DNA of 64,000 nucleotides, taken from assembly GCA_009667805.1 (NCBI GenBank), contig CM019063.1:410602626-410666625 (forward strand), given 5' to 3'. Below the pieces are notes generated by a model. It was not told the origin of the DNA. It saw only the letters and a program-made list of their open reading frames with translations, and made no database searches. The position numbers and the translations under genes are program-made. Numbering within the stretch: the stretch's first letter is position 1; each line of letters opens with the position of its first letter. This document shows, piece by piece, positions 1-12,370 of this stretch. This stretch comes from Leptobrachium leishanense. Lineage: Eukaryota; Chordata; Amphibia; Anura; Megophryidae.

Positions 1-1015
1 ACCTAGAACAATGCTGCCCCCCCCCCAGGATGCATGTGCGCAGACCAGGTTGGATTTACTTACGTTTCCCTTGACTTTACGACCTGCACAAGACCTCTTC
101 CATATTTACTGCAACACTCAGGGTCATTTTAACTCCAATAAGGGAATGCAAAAACAATGATCCACCCCATGTGCTAGCTGCCGTGGTTACACCTCTCTCT
201 GGCTGTCACATCAACCAGATGGTAGGATGAACATGAAGGGTGTTCTCGACCACTGCTGACTCACTATATTCAGCATGAATGTTGGCAGTCAATCATCTGC
301 CAGGAGTGTCTTGTAGGATGGCTCTTCTACTCTTTGCTATCATTCACTCAGAAGTTGACACGTTAATTCCTGAAATGTTATAAGTCAGCGGAAAACACAC
401 CAGGGTGCTGTGAGTTTGCACCACTGTGAGTTAAAGACCAGTAATAAAGTTGTTCTTCTTGTTTCGTCTTCACCCTGACCATGCTTTTTAGTAACAAAAG
501 TCCAACTCCACCATCCGTCTTGTCCCATTGCCAACATCGCGTCTCGAGGCTAGGAAACGAGAGCCTGTGCAGTGGCTTAGCAGAGATTTGGCAGGCTGAG
601 CACATGAGGATCAAGCAGGAGACCTTGGTGCATTTCCCAGTGCTGTCAGCCTGGGATCATTGCCGTGCCACTGGCAGACGGCGAGGTCTTGACGTCCCGG
701 GTGATGGGATTGATTTGGGTGAGTTTTTTACTCACTGGAGAAGCTGAGCTTGGAGTGAGTTATACTTTTGTCTCAATATAAATAACCTGCCCTTAGATGT
801 AGCACGCATTGGACGCCAAAGACGAGTCCGGAATCTGATAAACACTCCATGATTTCTTTTCCATATGATTAAAAAATCATTGAAAGCACAGCAGGATCTG
901 TAACGTGAAGTCCTTAACAAGAATTTATTATAATTTTTCCAGAGAGTCCAGGAACCTAATAATAAATGTAAAGATCAATAGACAATTAAGCCTTTTTAAA
1001 TTCTATTTTTACTAA
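1..1015. other. Unannotated AT-rich DNA
   Basis: No gene, RNA or repeat was recognised here. Open frames are under 90 codons, have no recognisable domain and overlap each other on both strands. Confidence 0.5.
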
Positions 1016-1896
1016 CAGGGTTATCCAAAGAGATCCGAATTGCTTGAGAAAGGTAACCGAACGCTGATTTTCAGCGTTCGGTTACCTTTCCTGGCCATTC
1101 GGCTATCCAGAGAGCAGGCAATTCGCCAAATCCTGGCGAATTGCCTGAACATACGGTGCCTGTTCGGTGCCTGTTCGAGGGCAGTGAAATCCCCATAGAG
1201 GAGCAATGCTTCGGCTATTCAGAGAACACAAACCAGCAGTGAAAGGTTCCCGAAATGCCCTGCCATTCGGTGGTTTAATTCGGCAAATTTATTCAGGAGA
1301 ATCCCATAGGCTTCACGTTAAAAATATTCCCGTTTTAATTCAATATCTAATAAACCGTTCATTATAAAATTCTGCAGCAAAGAGTCTCTTTATTTATAGA
1401 TTTTTTAGGATACTTTAAGCATTTTTTTTATTTTTTTTTTAAAAGTCCGATTTTTTTTTATTTTTTTTTTCAGTTTACTTATTTTTTTTGTAACAGTCCT
1501 CTTTATTATCATTCCCTGGACCTCCTGTGAAAATTTCAGACATTTTCGCTCAGTAGTTTCTTTGCAAACAGTGTTTCTTTTTCCCAGATTCATACAAATG
1601 GTTTTTCTAATTTATTCACTGCCTCCTCTACGTCACAGCTGCTTCGGCTCTGTGTGATTCGGCTCATGTTCGGCTTTTTGGAAGGTTAATCCAGATGTTT
1701 TTGCTTGTTTTTAGCGTGCATTCGGTTAGTTTTCGTCAGGTTTGCGGCAGCTTTTCCCTGCAATTCGGGGACCCTGTGGTGCTTGCTGAATACACCGCAG
1801 GGTCACCGAAATGCAATCGGCAAAAGGAACCGAATTGAAGAGAACGAAAAGTCACCGAACGTGCGGTGACTTTTCGAATCTCTTTGGATAACCCTG
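1016..1896 (+). mobile_element. Family A MITE, copy A1 (Harbinger-like)
   Basis: This is a non-autonomous DNA element of about 0.88 kb. It starts CAGGGTTATCCAAAGAGAT and ends with the reverse complement, and is flanked by TAA on both sides (1013-1015 and 1897-1899). A 3-bp TWA target duplication is typical of PIF/Harbinger, so the superfamily is an inference. Inside the terminal repeats are four hairpins: one around 1052-1092 (GGTAACCGAACGC stem), one around 1117-1147 (GGCAATTCGCCA stem), one around 1763-1810 (CCCTGYGGTG stem), and one around 1848-1875 (AAAGTCACCG stem). The middle is A/T-tract rich and has no coding capacity. Closely related copies lie at 5221 and 7953. Confidence 0.8.
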
Positions 1897-2378
1897 TAAG
1901 TTTATCTTTACTGAACTTGTCCATGTATTTTAGTTGTCCAGTATTATTTTTGCCCCTCATAACTGATTCATAAAAATACACTCCATACCTCAATCACTTA
2001 TGTCCCTTGAATAGGTTATGATGCAGGGAGGTCTCCTGGCCTTAACTCCCAGTAATTAGCTCAGTAGAACTGCAGAAATGTATAAACCTAGTCCTAATAC
2101 CTAATAAATGGTCCTAATACCACATGTAGGACCATCTTCCAGTTGTTGTTCAGCACATTGAATAATTTGTAGCTTCCCACCGATCGCAGGCTGTCCAACA
2201 CTCTTCCTGTGTGAGAACCCGAGACGCTGACTGTGAGCATGGACCGTGTGGAAGCTTGTAGCAGATGCCAAGATGCTCTTCTCTGTTATTCCCAATGACC
2301 TGATGTGATAATTGGAATTACCTAGCAGGAAAATTCACCCATGCTGTGCATTGATTGGGAGTTTGCTCAACCTACTTA
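1897..2378. other. Unannotated spacer
   Basis: Between the two MITEs I see no gene-like open frame and no repeat shared with the rest of the window. Confidence 0.4.
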
Positions 2379-3195
2379 GGCCCGCGTCAGACTAACGCAG
2401 TGATCACGTCCGTGTCGCCGCACAGTTTAGGCTGGCGGCACACAAGCAGATTTTTTGTGTCCGTCTGTGCGTGTTCAATTTGCCGTCCGTGGTAGCTTTT
2501 TGCTGGAGTCAATGAAGAACACCGCACTTGTTCACGCACGGCCTTTGCGTATTGCTACGGATGTAAAAATGGCATGGACACGAAAACACTAGGCGTCCCG
2601 CAGGAACTACGTGCTGCTTCCTGTGTGCGTGAATATTTGCGCAAGAGCGAAGGCCGGCACACTGAAGCATCTGCCATCTTCTGATCCACGTTTATAACTT
2701 CTGATCGTCTGTTGAACACAATATCCCCCGTCAAAATGTGCGCCCATTACGGACACACTGTACGCAGTACCTGTACGCTCGTGTGCTGCCAGCCTTAACA
2801 CCCGTCGTAGCATAGAATCATGATCAATAGAGACCCACACACAAAGTACGTGCGCATCGAACTGCGCACGCACAACGCACGTGGCAAACGGACGCAAGTT
2901 AGGCAAGAACATAAAACCGCTAAGACGGACACGCAGAGTGCGCCACGTCCGCATAGCGGCCTGTGTGTGTTATGCTGCGACGTCCATCACGTTGACGCTC
3001 AGAGGTTTTTATGGTCTGGCTGACTGTACCTGTATTTTAATTATAATTAATTTTGATTCCCAGATTTCATTTTTTTGTTCTACACCTGTTAAAAAAAAAC
3101 GGACCGTGTGGTGTCTACAGTATTTTCCGTCAGTACGTCTGTCCATTATGCACGCACGCAGAGTGTGCTCAGACTGCGTTCATCTGACATTAGCC
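2379..3195 (+). mobile_element. Family C MITE, copy C1 (Harbinger-like, long form)
   Basis: The termini read GGCCCGCGTCAGACTAACGCA on the left and the complementary TGCGTTCATCTGACATTAGCC on the right. TTA flanks both ends (2376-2378 and 3196-3198), a TWA duplication as expected for PIF/Harbinger. The interior is CpG-rich near the ends and contains no transposase frame. Copies at 30132 and 40436 share internal sequence (for example a CGTCCGTGGTAGCGG-like block), with 30132 in reverse orientation. Confidence 0.75.
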
Positions 3196-3694
3196 TTAAA
3201 CTGAACTGATCAAATTAACTAGATATTTTATTAATTCAATAACCTTTTTTTCATAATTGTTAGAGGGGCTACATTTTAAACTCTGTCGACCCCACTGCTT
3301 TTTTTTTTCTTGTTTTTTTTTTGAGTGGAAGATGTAGTGTATTGAGTAGTCATGGTGACTAGAATGTCCCTTTACAATTATCCCTTTAAGAGCAAACATG
3401 TAGCTGGTAGTACTTCCCTTCCATACTTCCACCAGCTATCCCTTCTCCTGCATAACATTCTATATCTGGCCTAGTCTGCTGCCCACCCAACCTGACAATG
3501 AAAATTAATGTTGGTTTATAGACATTAACATCTCTGTATAAACCTATTCCCAAGCTTAAATTCTTAAACTGAGATTTAAGAAAGTGATTTAGGCTGAAAG
3601 TGATGGACGCATGTCTTTTTTTCAGCCTATGTAACTAAGGTACAAGTGGTCCCTCGCTTCCACCCCCACCCACAAGGAGCCTTCTTCAGACCTG
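3196..3694. other. Unannotated spacer
   Basis: AT-rich sequence with a short T-tract near 3300. No repeat family or coding region was recognised. Confidence 0.4.
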
Positions 3695-4246
3695 AGGCGC
3701 GTTCAATACCTCAGCTACTGCAAGTGCTAAATTAGCAACTTGCCATTGAACGCCGTTCAGCCGCTCAGCGCTCAGCACTGCTAACTTAGCACTTGCAGCG
3801 ACTCGAGGAGATGCTGCGAGTAGCTGAGTGTGACGTAGTAAAGATGGCCGCCGCCATGAAGCAAGTAAAATTCAGTACGGCAATGTTAATTTTGAGGTTT
3901 TTGTTCACCAAAGCACAAAATATTTATTTATTATTTACCCCATGCACATAGACATATATTACGGTTCAATTATATATTTTGTTTCAGAAGTAAACATAAC
4001 GTTTATTCAATAAAAACTATTATTTGTGGTGTGTGCGTACAAAACGGAATTGTGCTGACTGCTTTTAGTTATTTCAAAGCTGGCCTCGGTCTCCGTTTCT
4101 GCTAATAAAACTGCGGATATTGCAGAAACTACAGAAATCGCCATTTTGTTTTGCAATTCGCATACAAAGCGTTCAATGACACTGCTGCAGCAAACTGAAT
4201 TGCTGCGCTGCATCAATTCAGCAGCTGCTGAGGTATTGAACGGGCC
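3695..4246 (+). mobile_element. Family D MITE, copy D1
   Basis: The element is bounded by CGTTCAATACCTCAGC and the complementary GCTGAGGTATTGAACG. Subterminal sequence repeats CAAGTGCTAA and TTAGCACTTGCAG in opposite orientations. At 3841-3858 it carries AAGATGGCCGCCGCCATG, which resembles a YY1 site. A second copy lies inverted at 22030. I could not fix a target duplication, so the superfamily is undetermined. Confidence 0.7.
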
Positions 4247-5220
4247 TCTGGCATATATGCTGTTTAGGCCGAGTCACTATTTTTGAGCTGTGTGGCTATA
4301 GCACATTTATTCCCTGTTACAGGTCCCACTCAAACTGAAACAAATGGTTTTTTTGTCCTGGTGTACTGCATTGAGCTGTGCATGCACATGGGTGGCATTG
4401 TAAGGGAGGTAATTAGGTCTCCTTGTTCGAAGGCATATTGGAGAGCCATTCATTGATGCCAACAGAGAGAAAAAAAAAGAGACACCAGAAAGATTAAAAA
4501 CATATGCGTCTATTATTAGCCTCTTCATCACGCTAATGGACAGCTTGTGAGAAATTTGGCTCCCTATCGTTGGCACCAAGCACTAAATATCAAATAGAGC
4601 ATTGTTACTCCTTTCTTTAGATAAGTAGATCTTGGAGAGCACAGATAGGATGCTCCCTTTTATCTACAAAGCCCAAGCTGTTTGTAAAATACATCCATGG
4701 GAAATAAAAGAGAAGCAATATTACACTGATCCTTTCACTGTTTGTCATGACATCCTATTTTGTTCGCACCTTAGTCCGTGGCTTCCCGGCATAATGCGAT
4801 GGCCTTAAGTGCATCCATAATATTGAATGTGTAGCGAAGAGCTGCAGGGAAACGTGTTTGTGGTTAAATTCCCTCATTCCTGAATAGCAAGCATCGGAGA
4901 GATAATTCAGTTGCTGAGTGTGTATTTGGACAGTGAATCAGTGGAGGCTTATCCATAGGGCAGTTGGGGCAACGACCCACCAGTGTTTTTATAATAAAAA
5001 AAATTACAATTAATAATTCTTTTTTTTTCTCTTGCGTCTTTAATGTATGTATGAACTGACACATTAACCTGTGTCTGATAAAATGTTATGTGCCTTTAAT
5101 TATTGGTACAGGTTTCCCTTGTTATTCTCCTGCACTGTAGCTAGACAGAGTAAAAAAACAAAACCAGGATTTTTTTTTACCATTAAACTGGCGCAACTAA
5201 ATAAAGTTATTAATAACTAT
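4247..5220. other. Unannotated DNA
   Basis: No gene or repeat was recognised. Short open frames on either strand have no recognisable motifs. Confidence 0.45.
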
Positions 5221-6142
5221 CAGGGTTATCCAAAGAGATCCGAATTGCTTGAGAAAGGTAACTGAACGCTGAAAATCAGCGTTCGGTTACCTTTCTTGGC
5301 CATTCGGCTATCCAGAGAGCAGGCAATTCGCCAAATCCTGGCGAATTGCCTGCACATACGGTGCCTGTTCGGTGCCTGTTCGAGGGCAGTGAAATCCCCA
5401 TGAAAAAGCACTGCTTCGGCTATTCAGAGAACACAAACCAGCAGTGAAAGGTTCCCCGAATGCCCTGCCATTCGGTGGTTTAATTCGGCAAGTTTATTCA
5501 GGAGAATCCCATAGGCTTCAATGTTAAAAATATTCCCGTTTTAATTCAATATCTAATAAACCGTTCATTATAAAATTCTGCAGTAAAGAGTCTCTTTATT
5601 TATAGATTTTTTAGGATATTTTACGTTTTTTTCTGTTTTTTTTTTTTTTTAAAAAGTCCGATTTGTTTTTGATTTTTTTTTTTTAAGTTTACTTATTTTT
5701 TCTGTAACAGCCCTTTTTATTATCATTCCCTGGACCTCCTGTGTAAATCTCAGACATTTTCGCTCAGTAGTTTCTTTGCAAACAGCGTTTCATTTTCACA
5801 CATTCACACAAACTATTTTGCTAATTTATTCACTGCCCTCTATCTGCGGTGTCAGCTTTTTCTGGCTTCGCTGTGTGTGATTGGCTCCTGTTTGGGCTTT
5901 CTCCGTGGTTTTCGGCAGGTTAATCCAGATGTTTTTGAGGGTTTTCGGCGTGCATTCGCTGGGTTTTGCGGTTTGTTTTCGTCGGGTTTGCGGCAGCTTT
6001 TCCCTGCAATTCGGGGACCCTGTGGTGTTTGCTGAATACACCGCAGGGTCACCGAAATGGGATCGGCAAAAGGAACCGAATTGAAGAGAACAAAAAGTCA
6101 CCGAACGTGCGGTGACTTTTCGAATCTCTTTGGATAACCCTG
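5221..6142 (+). mobile_element. Family A MITE, copy A2 (Harbinger-like)
   Basis: This copy has the same termini as the one at 1016 and lies in the same orientation. TAT flanks it at 5218-5220 and 6143-6145. The hairpin stems next to the ends are preserved, and the A/T-rich core is slightly longer. The open frames inside it on both strands are shadows of the palindromic ends. Confidence 0.82.
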
Positions 6143-6335
6143 TATATGTTATTGGTGAGCCTAGGTAGCTTAGATCTTGTGAGGTTCAGTCTTCTCAGGA
6201 TTCTCCTGTTTATCATGCTGTAACAATTTCAAGGGTGTCTGCTTGTTTACTTTGTAAATATATTTTATGGTTCTGCTGCAAATGCCCTTTTTCTACTTCC
6301 AGTATTAAACTGCAGATCCAGAGACAAAAGACAAA

Positions 6336-7016
6336 GGACCTTATTACATTCTTAACGCAAAAACGCACGCTAAATGCATATTTTTTTGCGCAAAGTGTTA
6401 AACATTAGCACACGAAAATCACCGCTGAAATTACATTCCTCGTGCATTTTTTCATCCGTCGGGAAATTGCGCTCGTAAAACTGGCGCGCAAAAATGCGCG
6501 CAAAGTACCGTTGCTCACAGAAATCAGTGAGCGCAATGTCATTTTTAACGCGAGTCCGTAAGACGAACGCATTTATGTGCGGACTGCGCACAACAGACGT
6601 ACGTTTGGCCGTCATTTTTGATGGATCTAGTAAAAAAAAAAAACATGCGCATAGACGTTCCCCATTGTGAATCCGCAGTTTGGTACGGTCAGATTGTTAC
6701 AATTTGCCGTTACCACCAGCTTTTCAAAGATGTTAAAATTATGCGCGCAAACATTGCCCGTTAAATTTTGCGATAAGATTGTAATACCATGCGCGCACCA
6801 GCGCACAAACGCATTTGCACTCACAGTGTTAAGTATAGGATGCGCGCACTAAATTGCGCTCGCAAAGGGTTCGTGCAAGGTCACTCGCATTAGACGTTAA
6901 TGCGCATTTTGTGTGCGAACGTTGTAATACGACGTTCAGCGCAAAGGGTTTTGGCCCTCGCGTTAATGCGTTTTTGCGCGCGCGCACAATTCTGCGCGAA
7001 GAATGTAATCGGGCCC
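6336..7016 (+). mobile_element. Palindromic CpG-rich MITE (family E, copy E1)
   Basis: Left end GGACCTTATTACATTCTTAA and right end GAAGAATGTAATCGGGCCC are inverted repeats of each other. The interior is unusually rich in GCGC, TGCGC and ACGC words compared with its surroundings. Open frames here (up to 105 codons) come from the low frequency of stops in this GC-rich interior and match no protein I recognise. The target duplication is unclear. Confidence 0.6.
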
Positions 7017-7445
7017 AAAATGTTGTATTCCTCCATGTGTTGAGCATCTGCAAGGCTAAGGAGGGCAAAGTAAACAATGTATGGTTGCTTACCAAAGGGA
7101 AAATACTAACATTAGTGACAATAATACAATTATCACAGTGTTTTACAGACGAAACAAAGCAAGGAAAATAAAGTTACTTAGTTTTAGTTGTTACGTTGTT
7201 TAAAGTGCACTTGTGGTGACCAGGTGTACTCTGGCTGTGATATGCCATCAAGGGATGGATAACGAATTGGTATTAAAGATCAAGGTCTTATCTTATTATC
7301 CATTGATAAGATATTTCAACTGGTACTTACTCAGTATCAGTGTTGGGCACTACCATGTTCCCCCTGCTGTGGGCATTGCCAGCTGTGGACAGACTTGTGC
7401 GTGATCGTACACAATTGACCCTCTCCAGTGACATTAGCCGCATAT
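7017..7445. other. Unannotated spacer
   Basis: No recognisable coding or repeat sequence. Confidence 0.4.
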
Positions 7446-7630
7446 AGGGCCCTATTCCCTGGTAAACGCTATCGCTAATGAAAAGATTTAGCGTAAGTCG
7501 CTAAAGTCTAGCACCTGTCGACCTACTAGTATATCACCTTGCTCGCGTAGGTATGGGGACACTCTCGGTTAGCACGTGCTGGCCATACGCTAACGTCGCG
7601 CTAAAACAGTTGTGCGTGCAGAATAGAGCC
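7446..7630 (+). mobile_element. Short MITE-like fragment (family E-like, copy E3)
   Basis: It begins GGGCCCTATTCC and ends GAATAGAGCC, roughly complementary. Inside are inverted GCTAA/TTAGC words (CGCTAATG, CGCTAAAG, GTTAGCAC). Assignment as a small MITE is by terminal symmetry only. Confidence 0.4.
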
Positions 7631-7952
7631 TGTTTTTGCCAGTGCAAAGTGCCTGGTCACACCTGTTCCCTGCCAATAAATACATGTTTACAGCATTGAA
7701 AAAGTGTACTCACAGGGTCAATGGGGAGATGGATCTCAACAGTGGAGTCCAGCAGGTCACCATTCATCATGATCTGCACTGCAATAATGTGTTATTTAAC
7801 CCTGTTGATTTTACAGGGTTAAATGAACATTAGTCGCACATGTCTGACTGCACATTAAAAAACACTAAAAAGACCTGCTTGTATTCGAGGCAATTAAGGG
7901 ATAACGTATGTGGGCATGCAAGCATAAAGATCTATGGTTAAAGAGACACATA

Positions 7953-8841
7953 CAGGGTTATCCAAAGAGATTCGAAAAGTCACCGCACGTTCGGTGACTT
8001 TTCGTTCTCTTCAATTCGGTTCCTTTTGCCGATTGCATTTCGGTGACCCTGCGGTGTATTCAGCAAAGAGCACAGGGTCCCCGAATTGCAGGGAAAAGCT
8101 GCCGAAAACCTGACGAAAACTAACCGAATGCACGCTGAAAACAAGCAAAAACATCTGGATTAACCTTCGAAAAAGCCGAACAGGAGCCGAATCACACAGA
8201 GCCGAAGCAGCTGTGACGTAGAGGAGGCAGTGAATAAATTAGAAAAACCATTTGTATGAATCTGGGAAAAAGAAACACTGTTTGCAAAGAAACTACTGAG
8301 CGAAAATGTCTGAAATTTTCACAGGAGGTCCAGGGAATGATAATAAAGAGGGCTGTTACAAAACAAATAAGTTAACTGAAAAAACAAAAAAAAAAAATCG
8401 GACTTTTTAAAAAAAATAAAAAAAATCTGAAAAATGCTTAAAGTATCCTAAAAAATCTATAAATAAAGAGACTTTTTGCTGCAGAATTTTATAATGAACG
8501 GTTTATTAGATATTGAATTAAAACGGGAATATTTTTAACATTGAAGTCTATGGGATTCTCCTGAATAAATTTGCCAAATTAATCCACCGAATGGCAGGGC
8601 ATTAGGGGAACCTTTCACTGCTGGTTTGTGTTCTCTGAATAGCCGAAGCAGTGCTTTTTCATGGGGATTTCACTGCCCTCGAACAGGAACCGAACAGGCA
8701 CCGTATGTTCAGGCAATTCGCCAGGATTTGGCGAATTGCCTGCTCTCTGGATAGCCGAATGGCCAGGAAAGGTAACCGAACACTGATTTTCAGCATTCGG
8801 TTACCTTTCTCAAGCAATTCGGATCTCTTTGGATAACCCTG
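7953..8841 (-). mobile_element. Family A MITE, copy A3 (Harbinger-like), reverse orientation
   Basis: This copy is inverted relative to those at 1016 and 5221: it starts with the AAAGTCACCG hairpin and ends with the GGTAACCGAAC hairpin. Terminal sequence CAGGGTTATCCAAAGAGAT is intact at both ends, and ATA flanks it at 7950-7952 and 8842-8844. It has no coding capacity. Confidence 0.82.
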
Positions 8842-9828
8842 ATAGAATTAATTCATGCTGATGGTCTTGCAGCATGTAGAATCCATACGCTGCAGTTAAG
8901 AAATCAAAACAGAAGCCCCGGTGAACAGCCATCATTTGCCTGCTGCAGCATATGAATTATACATGTTACAGGGCAGCACTTTTCCCTGTGCTCCCCTATG
9001 ATTGAAATGGCAATATGTAAATTGCTCAGCAGGGGATCCTCAAACATCTCACAGACAAATTAAATCAATATGTGCATTTACATCTTTGCTGGAGTGCTAT
9101 GTCCTGTACACTGACATTCACAGCCCGATACATCAGGGTGTGCAGCTACCCAACATTTAATAAATGAGGAATCATGGTTATAAGTTATAACATTTGGCAA
9201 AAATGAAAAATTTTCAATTGAAATATTGAGTCCGTAATCACATACAGTCATTTTTTTTATGTGATTCATCCAAGAGAACACCATTGTTGCATTCCTTCAA
9301 ATAGGCTGTTGATTTTGGGCTTGGACCTGTTTCACCCTTACACTACCAAAAATTGAAAAGTCAAGTTTGCGTTGTAATATAATAAACACCAAAAATTTGC
9401 ATTTAATACCCCTTTAGAACACCGTTTAAATGCATGATTAGTGTGTCCTCTCGGGAGAAATTAATATTACCAGTGAGATCTCACTCTTGGCATCTAGGAA
9501 TTACTGAAGCTAAAAAGAGCAGCCCCTGCCTTCACTGTAACAAAAAGTGCAACTAAGTTTGAAGGGTTTAAAAGAGTCCATCTTCCAGTGGCACAGCATG
9601 TTCACTTTAAGTGAACTACAACCAAGTCCACAGTTACAGAGACAATTCAGGCAACAGAATACAGGAGACGGCTTTGATTTTTTTCCACCTGCAAACTGTA
9701 TGAGGACTGTCATCATACAAACCTGCTTAAAAACTCTCTCATAGTTACAATTGCATTCTTTTTATTTCTTTGTCTTGTTTCTTTCGTCTGTACTCCTGCT
9801 TCCTCATTTTTGCTCATCACACATGACA
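8842..9828. other. Unannotated DNA
   Basis: Ordinary AT-rich sequence. No repeat shared with the rest of the window and no recognisable coding region. Confidence 0.45.
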
Positions 9829-10333
9829 AGGGTGAAAACCATATTACGATGATCACGTTAAAACGGGGATGCTAAGGAGAAAAACCTGCGCCTGCAGGTC
9901 TCTCCTTAGCATCCCCGTTTTAGCATGATATTACGAGGCAGGCGCTAAACCAGCAGCCTGCACCGGAACACGGCACTAAGCCTCGGAATGCTTGCGGTAG
10001 AGGCTAAGCGCCGCCGCGAGCATCCCCTCGATGGAGTCCATTGGACTCCACTGAGGCTAACGCTGCCAGTCGCATGACCAGCAGGATCTCGCTTTGTGGT
10101 TAACCGCAGCGGGACGATAATTTCTGTTAGGACATTGCAATCCCCATGTTAAGCACAGGGAGCGCAAAGTACAGTAACCTCACGCTGAAAAGCACAAGAT
10201 TTGAATCGCTAACGGGTTTTTAACCCGTTAGCGTTCAGATTGTAATATGGTGCGCCCGCGCTAGGGCAACCATTGCTAACGTTGACGCTCACAGTCACAC
10301 ATGTGAGCGCTAACATTAGCGATATGAATGTAG
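9829..10333 (+). mobile_element. Hairpin-rich MITE-like element (family E, copy E2)
   Basis: The left end contains ACCATATTACGATGATCACG and the right end ATATGAATGTAGTAGGACCC, which are approximately inverted. Inside are strong hairpins, including GGATGCTAAGGAGA paired with TCTCCTTAGCATCC (near 9867-9915) and CTAACGGGTTTTTAACCCGTTAG (near 10208-10230). There is no open frame of note. Boundaries are approximate. Confidence 0.5.
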
Positions 10334-11558
10334 TAGGACCCTGTGTGTCCCAACTATTTGTGTATGAAATCATATTCATTGTCCCTAAATGTTAAAGCAT
10401 CCATACATGTAATGTCTAGATTCCTGCAGTTCTCACTTACTGTGTTAATCTGTAATAAATTAAGAGCTGGAAACTCCCCGGGAGATCTCTGAGCCTCAAT
10501 TTTAGATCTAGGAGAGCTATGGAGAATTTAGGTGACTATCAAGGATTTGGAAAAGAAGGACAGAAGGAGAGAAACCGCAAAGACAGAATAATTCAATCCT
10601 TCAGTTTCCCCAAATTCAAGTGTTAGAAGTAAAAAAAGCAAACTGTATTCTTGTCAAGCGCAGGTATTATATAACATGTTTGAAGTTTGTCCTTTGGGAG
10701 CAAGAGAAGAAATTTTAGTTGTTGAACAATTTTAAAAAACATTTAGTGCACATTTATGAAAAAAATTACAATTTTTGCAGTAAAATACATGAATTTTTTC
10801 GCTTTTTAGAAAAAAGTATCAATGTATCTCTTTAAATGTGTGTATCTAAGGATTCTGTGTAGTTAAGGGATTACTTCAGCAGAATATGCCTTTACTGATG
10901 TCTCAAGGTACAGTTTCCCTTTAAAAGTGCATGCAAAGCATATAATAATGTAAGCATAATTTCCATAAACAGGCTCCACGGTCTCTGAAGCGCAAAAATG
11001 AGCAGCTCAATTTTTTTTTCTCCCCCATTTCCTTACTGCATGCTTTGTATTTATTGCTCCCAGCCTGCCGATAAATGTAATTACATTTGAGTAGTAAGCA
11101 TCTGTCCTCAGAGTCTGTCTGTCAGACGGCGTTGAAGATGCAGGGCCACAGGTGACATGTTTCTTGGTAAGTGAGGAAAATTGGCGTCTGACTGCAGTCC
11201 TCAGGATTTCATCCTTGTCAATGCGATTTTGTTTGAGTGCCAGCAAAAACTCATTTCCACATCTAAAGCTCGGTAAATGCACAGGGAATGTGCCTAATGT
11301 TTTTATTGTGCTTGCAGGCGTGCAACTTGTTTTTCCTACCCACAAAACATGCGTTAAAGCGTCCTCTAATGATTTCCTTTCATTTATGAGTGCAAATCAT
11401 GTGTCGATATCATTATTTTATTTCAAATTATTTATTTATTAATTTGTGTGCTAATGAATAGCTTGCTGCTGACATGCTCTGGATGACTACAACCGCGTTT
11501 AACCCTCACAGTGAGGCAGATATCCAGTGCAATCAACCACCCATTACACTTAAATATA
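10334..11558. other. Unannotated DNA
   Basis: Nothing recognised. The ~110-codon and ~96-codon frames on opposite strands around 11007-11442 overlap one another and show no known motif, so I treat them as chance. Confidence 0.45.
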
Positions 11559-12370
11559 GGGGGTTATTCAGAGAGCACTAAAATGTGGCTGACATTTCGG
11601 TGCTCTCTCGTTCCCCGCACTTCCTTGCACTTCGGGGAATCAAAGTTCCCCACCCTGCGGAGAATTCATCATTCACCACAGGGTCCCCGGAGTGCAGGGA
11701 AAACCTGACTGAACCTCTGCAAAAAACACACTGAACATGTCAGAAAATGTCAACGAGCCGTCGATCACAGCACAGACCAGCCGCCAGATAAAGCCGACAA
11801 GCTGACGAAAGGGGGTAAAAAAAAAAAACAATATGATTGAAAGCGGCAAAGTTGAAACTCGGCAAAAAACTACTCAACGAAAATGCCTGGAATTTACATA
11901 TAAGGCCGTATGAATGATAATAATAAGGTCTGTTACAGAAAAAAGAAAAAAATATTTTTTAAAAAAATATATATATATTTTTGCCAAAAAAAAAAACGGA
12001 AAATGCCTGAAAGATCCTAAAAAAATAAATCAAGAAATGGACTTCTTACTGCAGAATAAAATAATAAACATTTTATTAGATATTGAATTAAAACAGGAAT
12101 ATTTTTAACATTGAAGCCTATGGGATTCACCTGAATAAACCTGCCGAATGAAAACACCAAACAGCAGGGTATTTCGGCAACTTTTCACTGCTGTTAGGTG
12201 TTCTGAGAAAAGATTAATCATTGCTTCTCTATGGAGGATTTCACTGCAGTCGAAAATTTGGGGAACTGCCTGCTCTCTGAGTAGCCAATTGGCCAGGAAA
12301 TGTCACCGTACGGGGAAGTTCCCTGTTTGGTAACATTTCGAGGCCAGATCGGCTCTCTCTGATTAACCCC
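11559..12370 (-). mobile_element. Family A-related MITE, divergent copy A5
   Basis: It opens GGGGTTATTCAGAGAGCAC and closes CTCTCTGATTAACCCC. It shares the family A core (ACTACTCAACGAAAATGCCTGG, the block running to ATGATAATAAnAAGGTCTGTTACAG) and the CCTATGGGATTC block, in the same direction as the copy at 7953. The terminal hairpin sequences differ from the 1016/5221/7953 group, so this is a separate subfamily. It is flanked by ATA on the left and TAT on the right. Confidence 0.7.
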
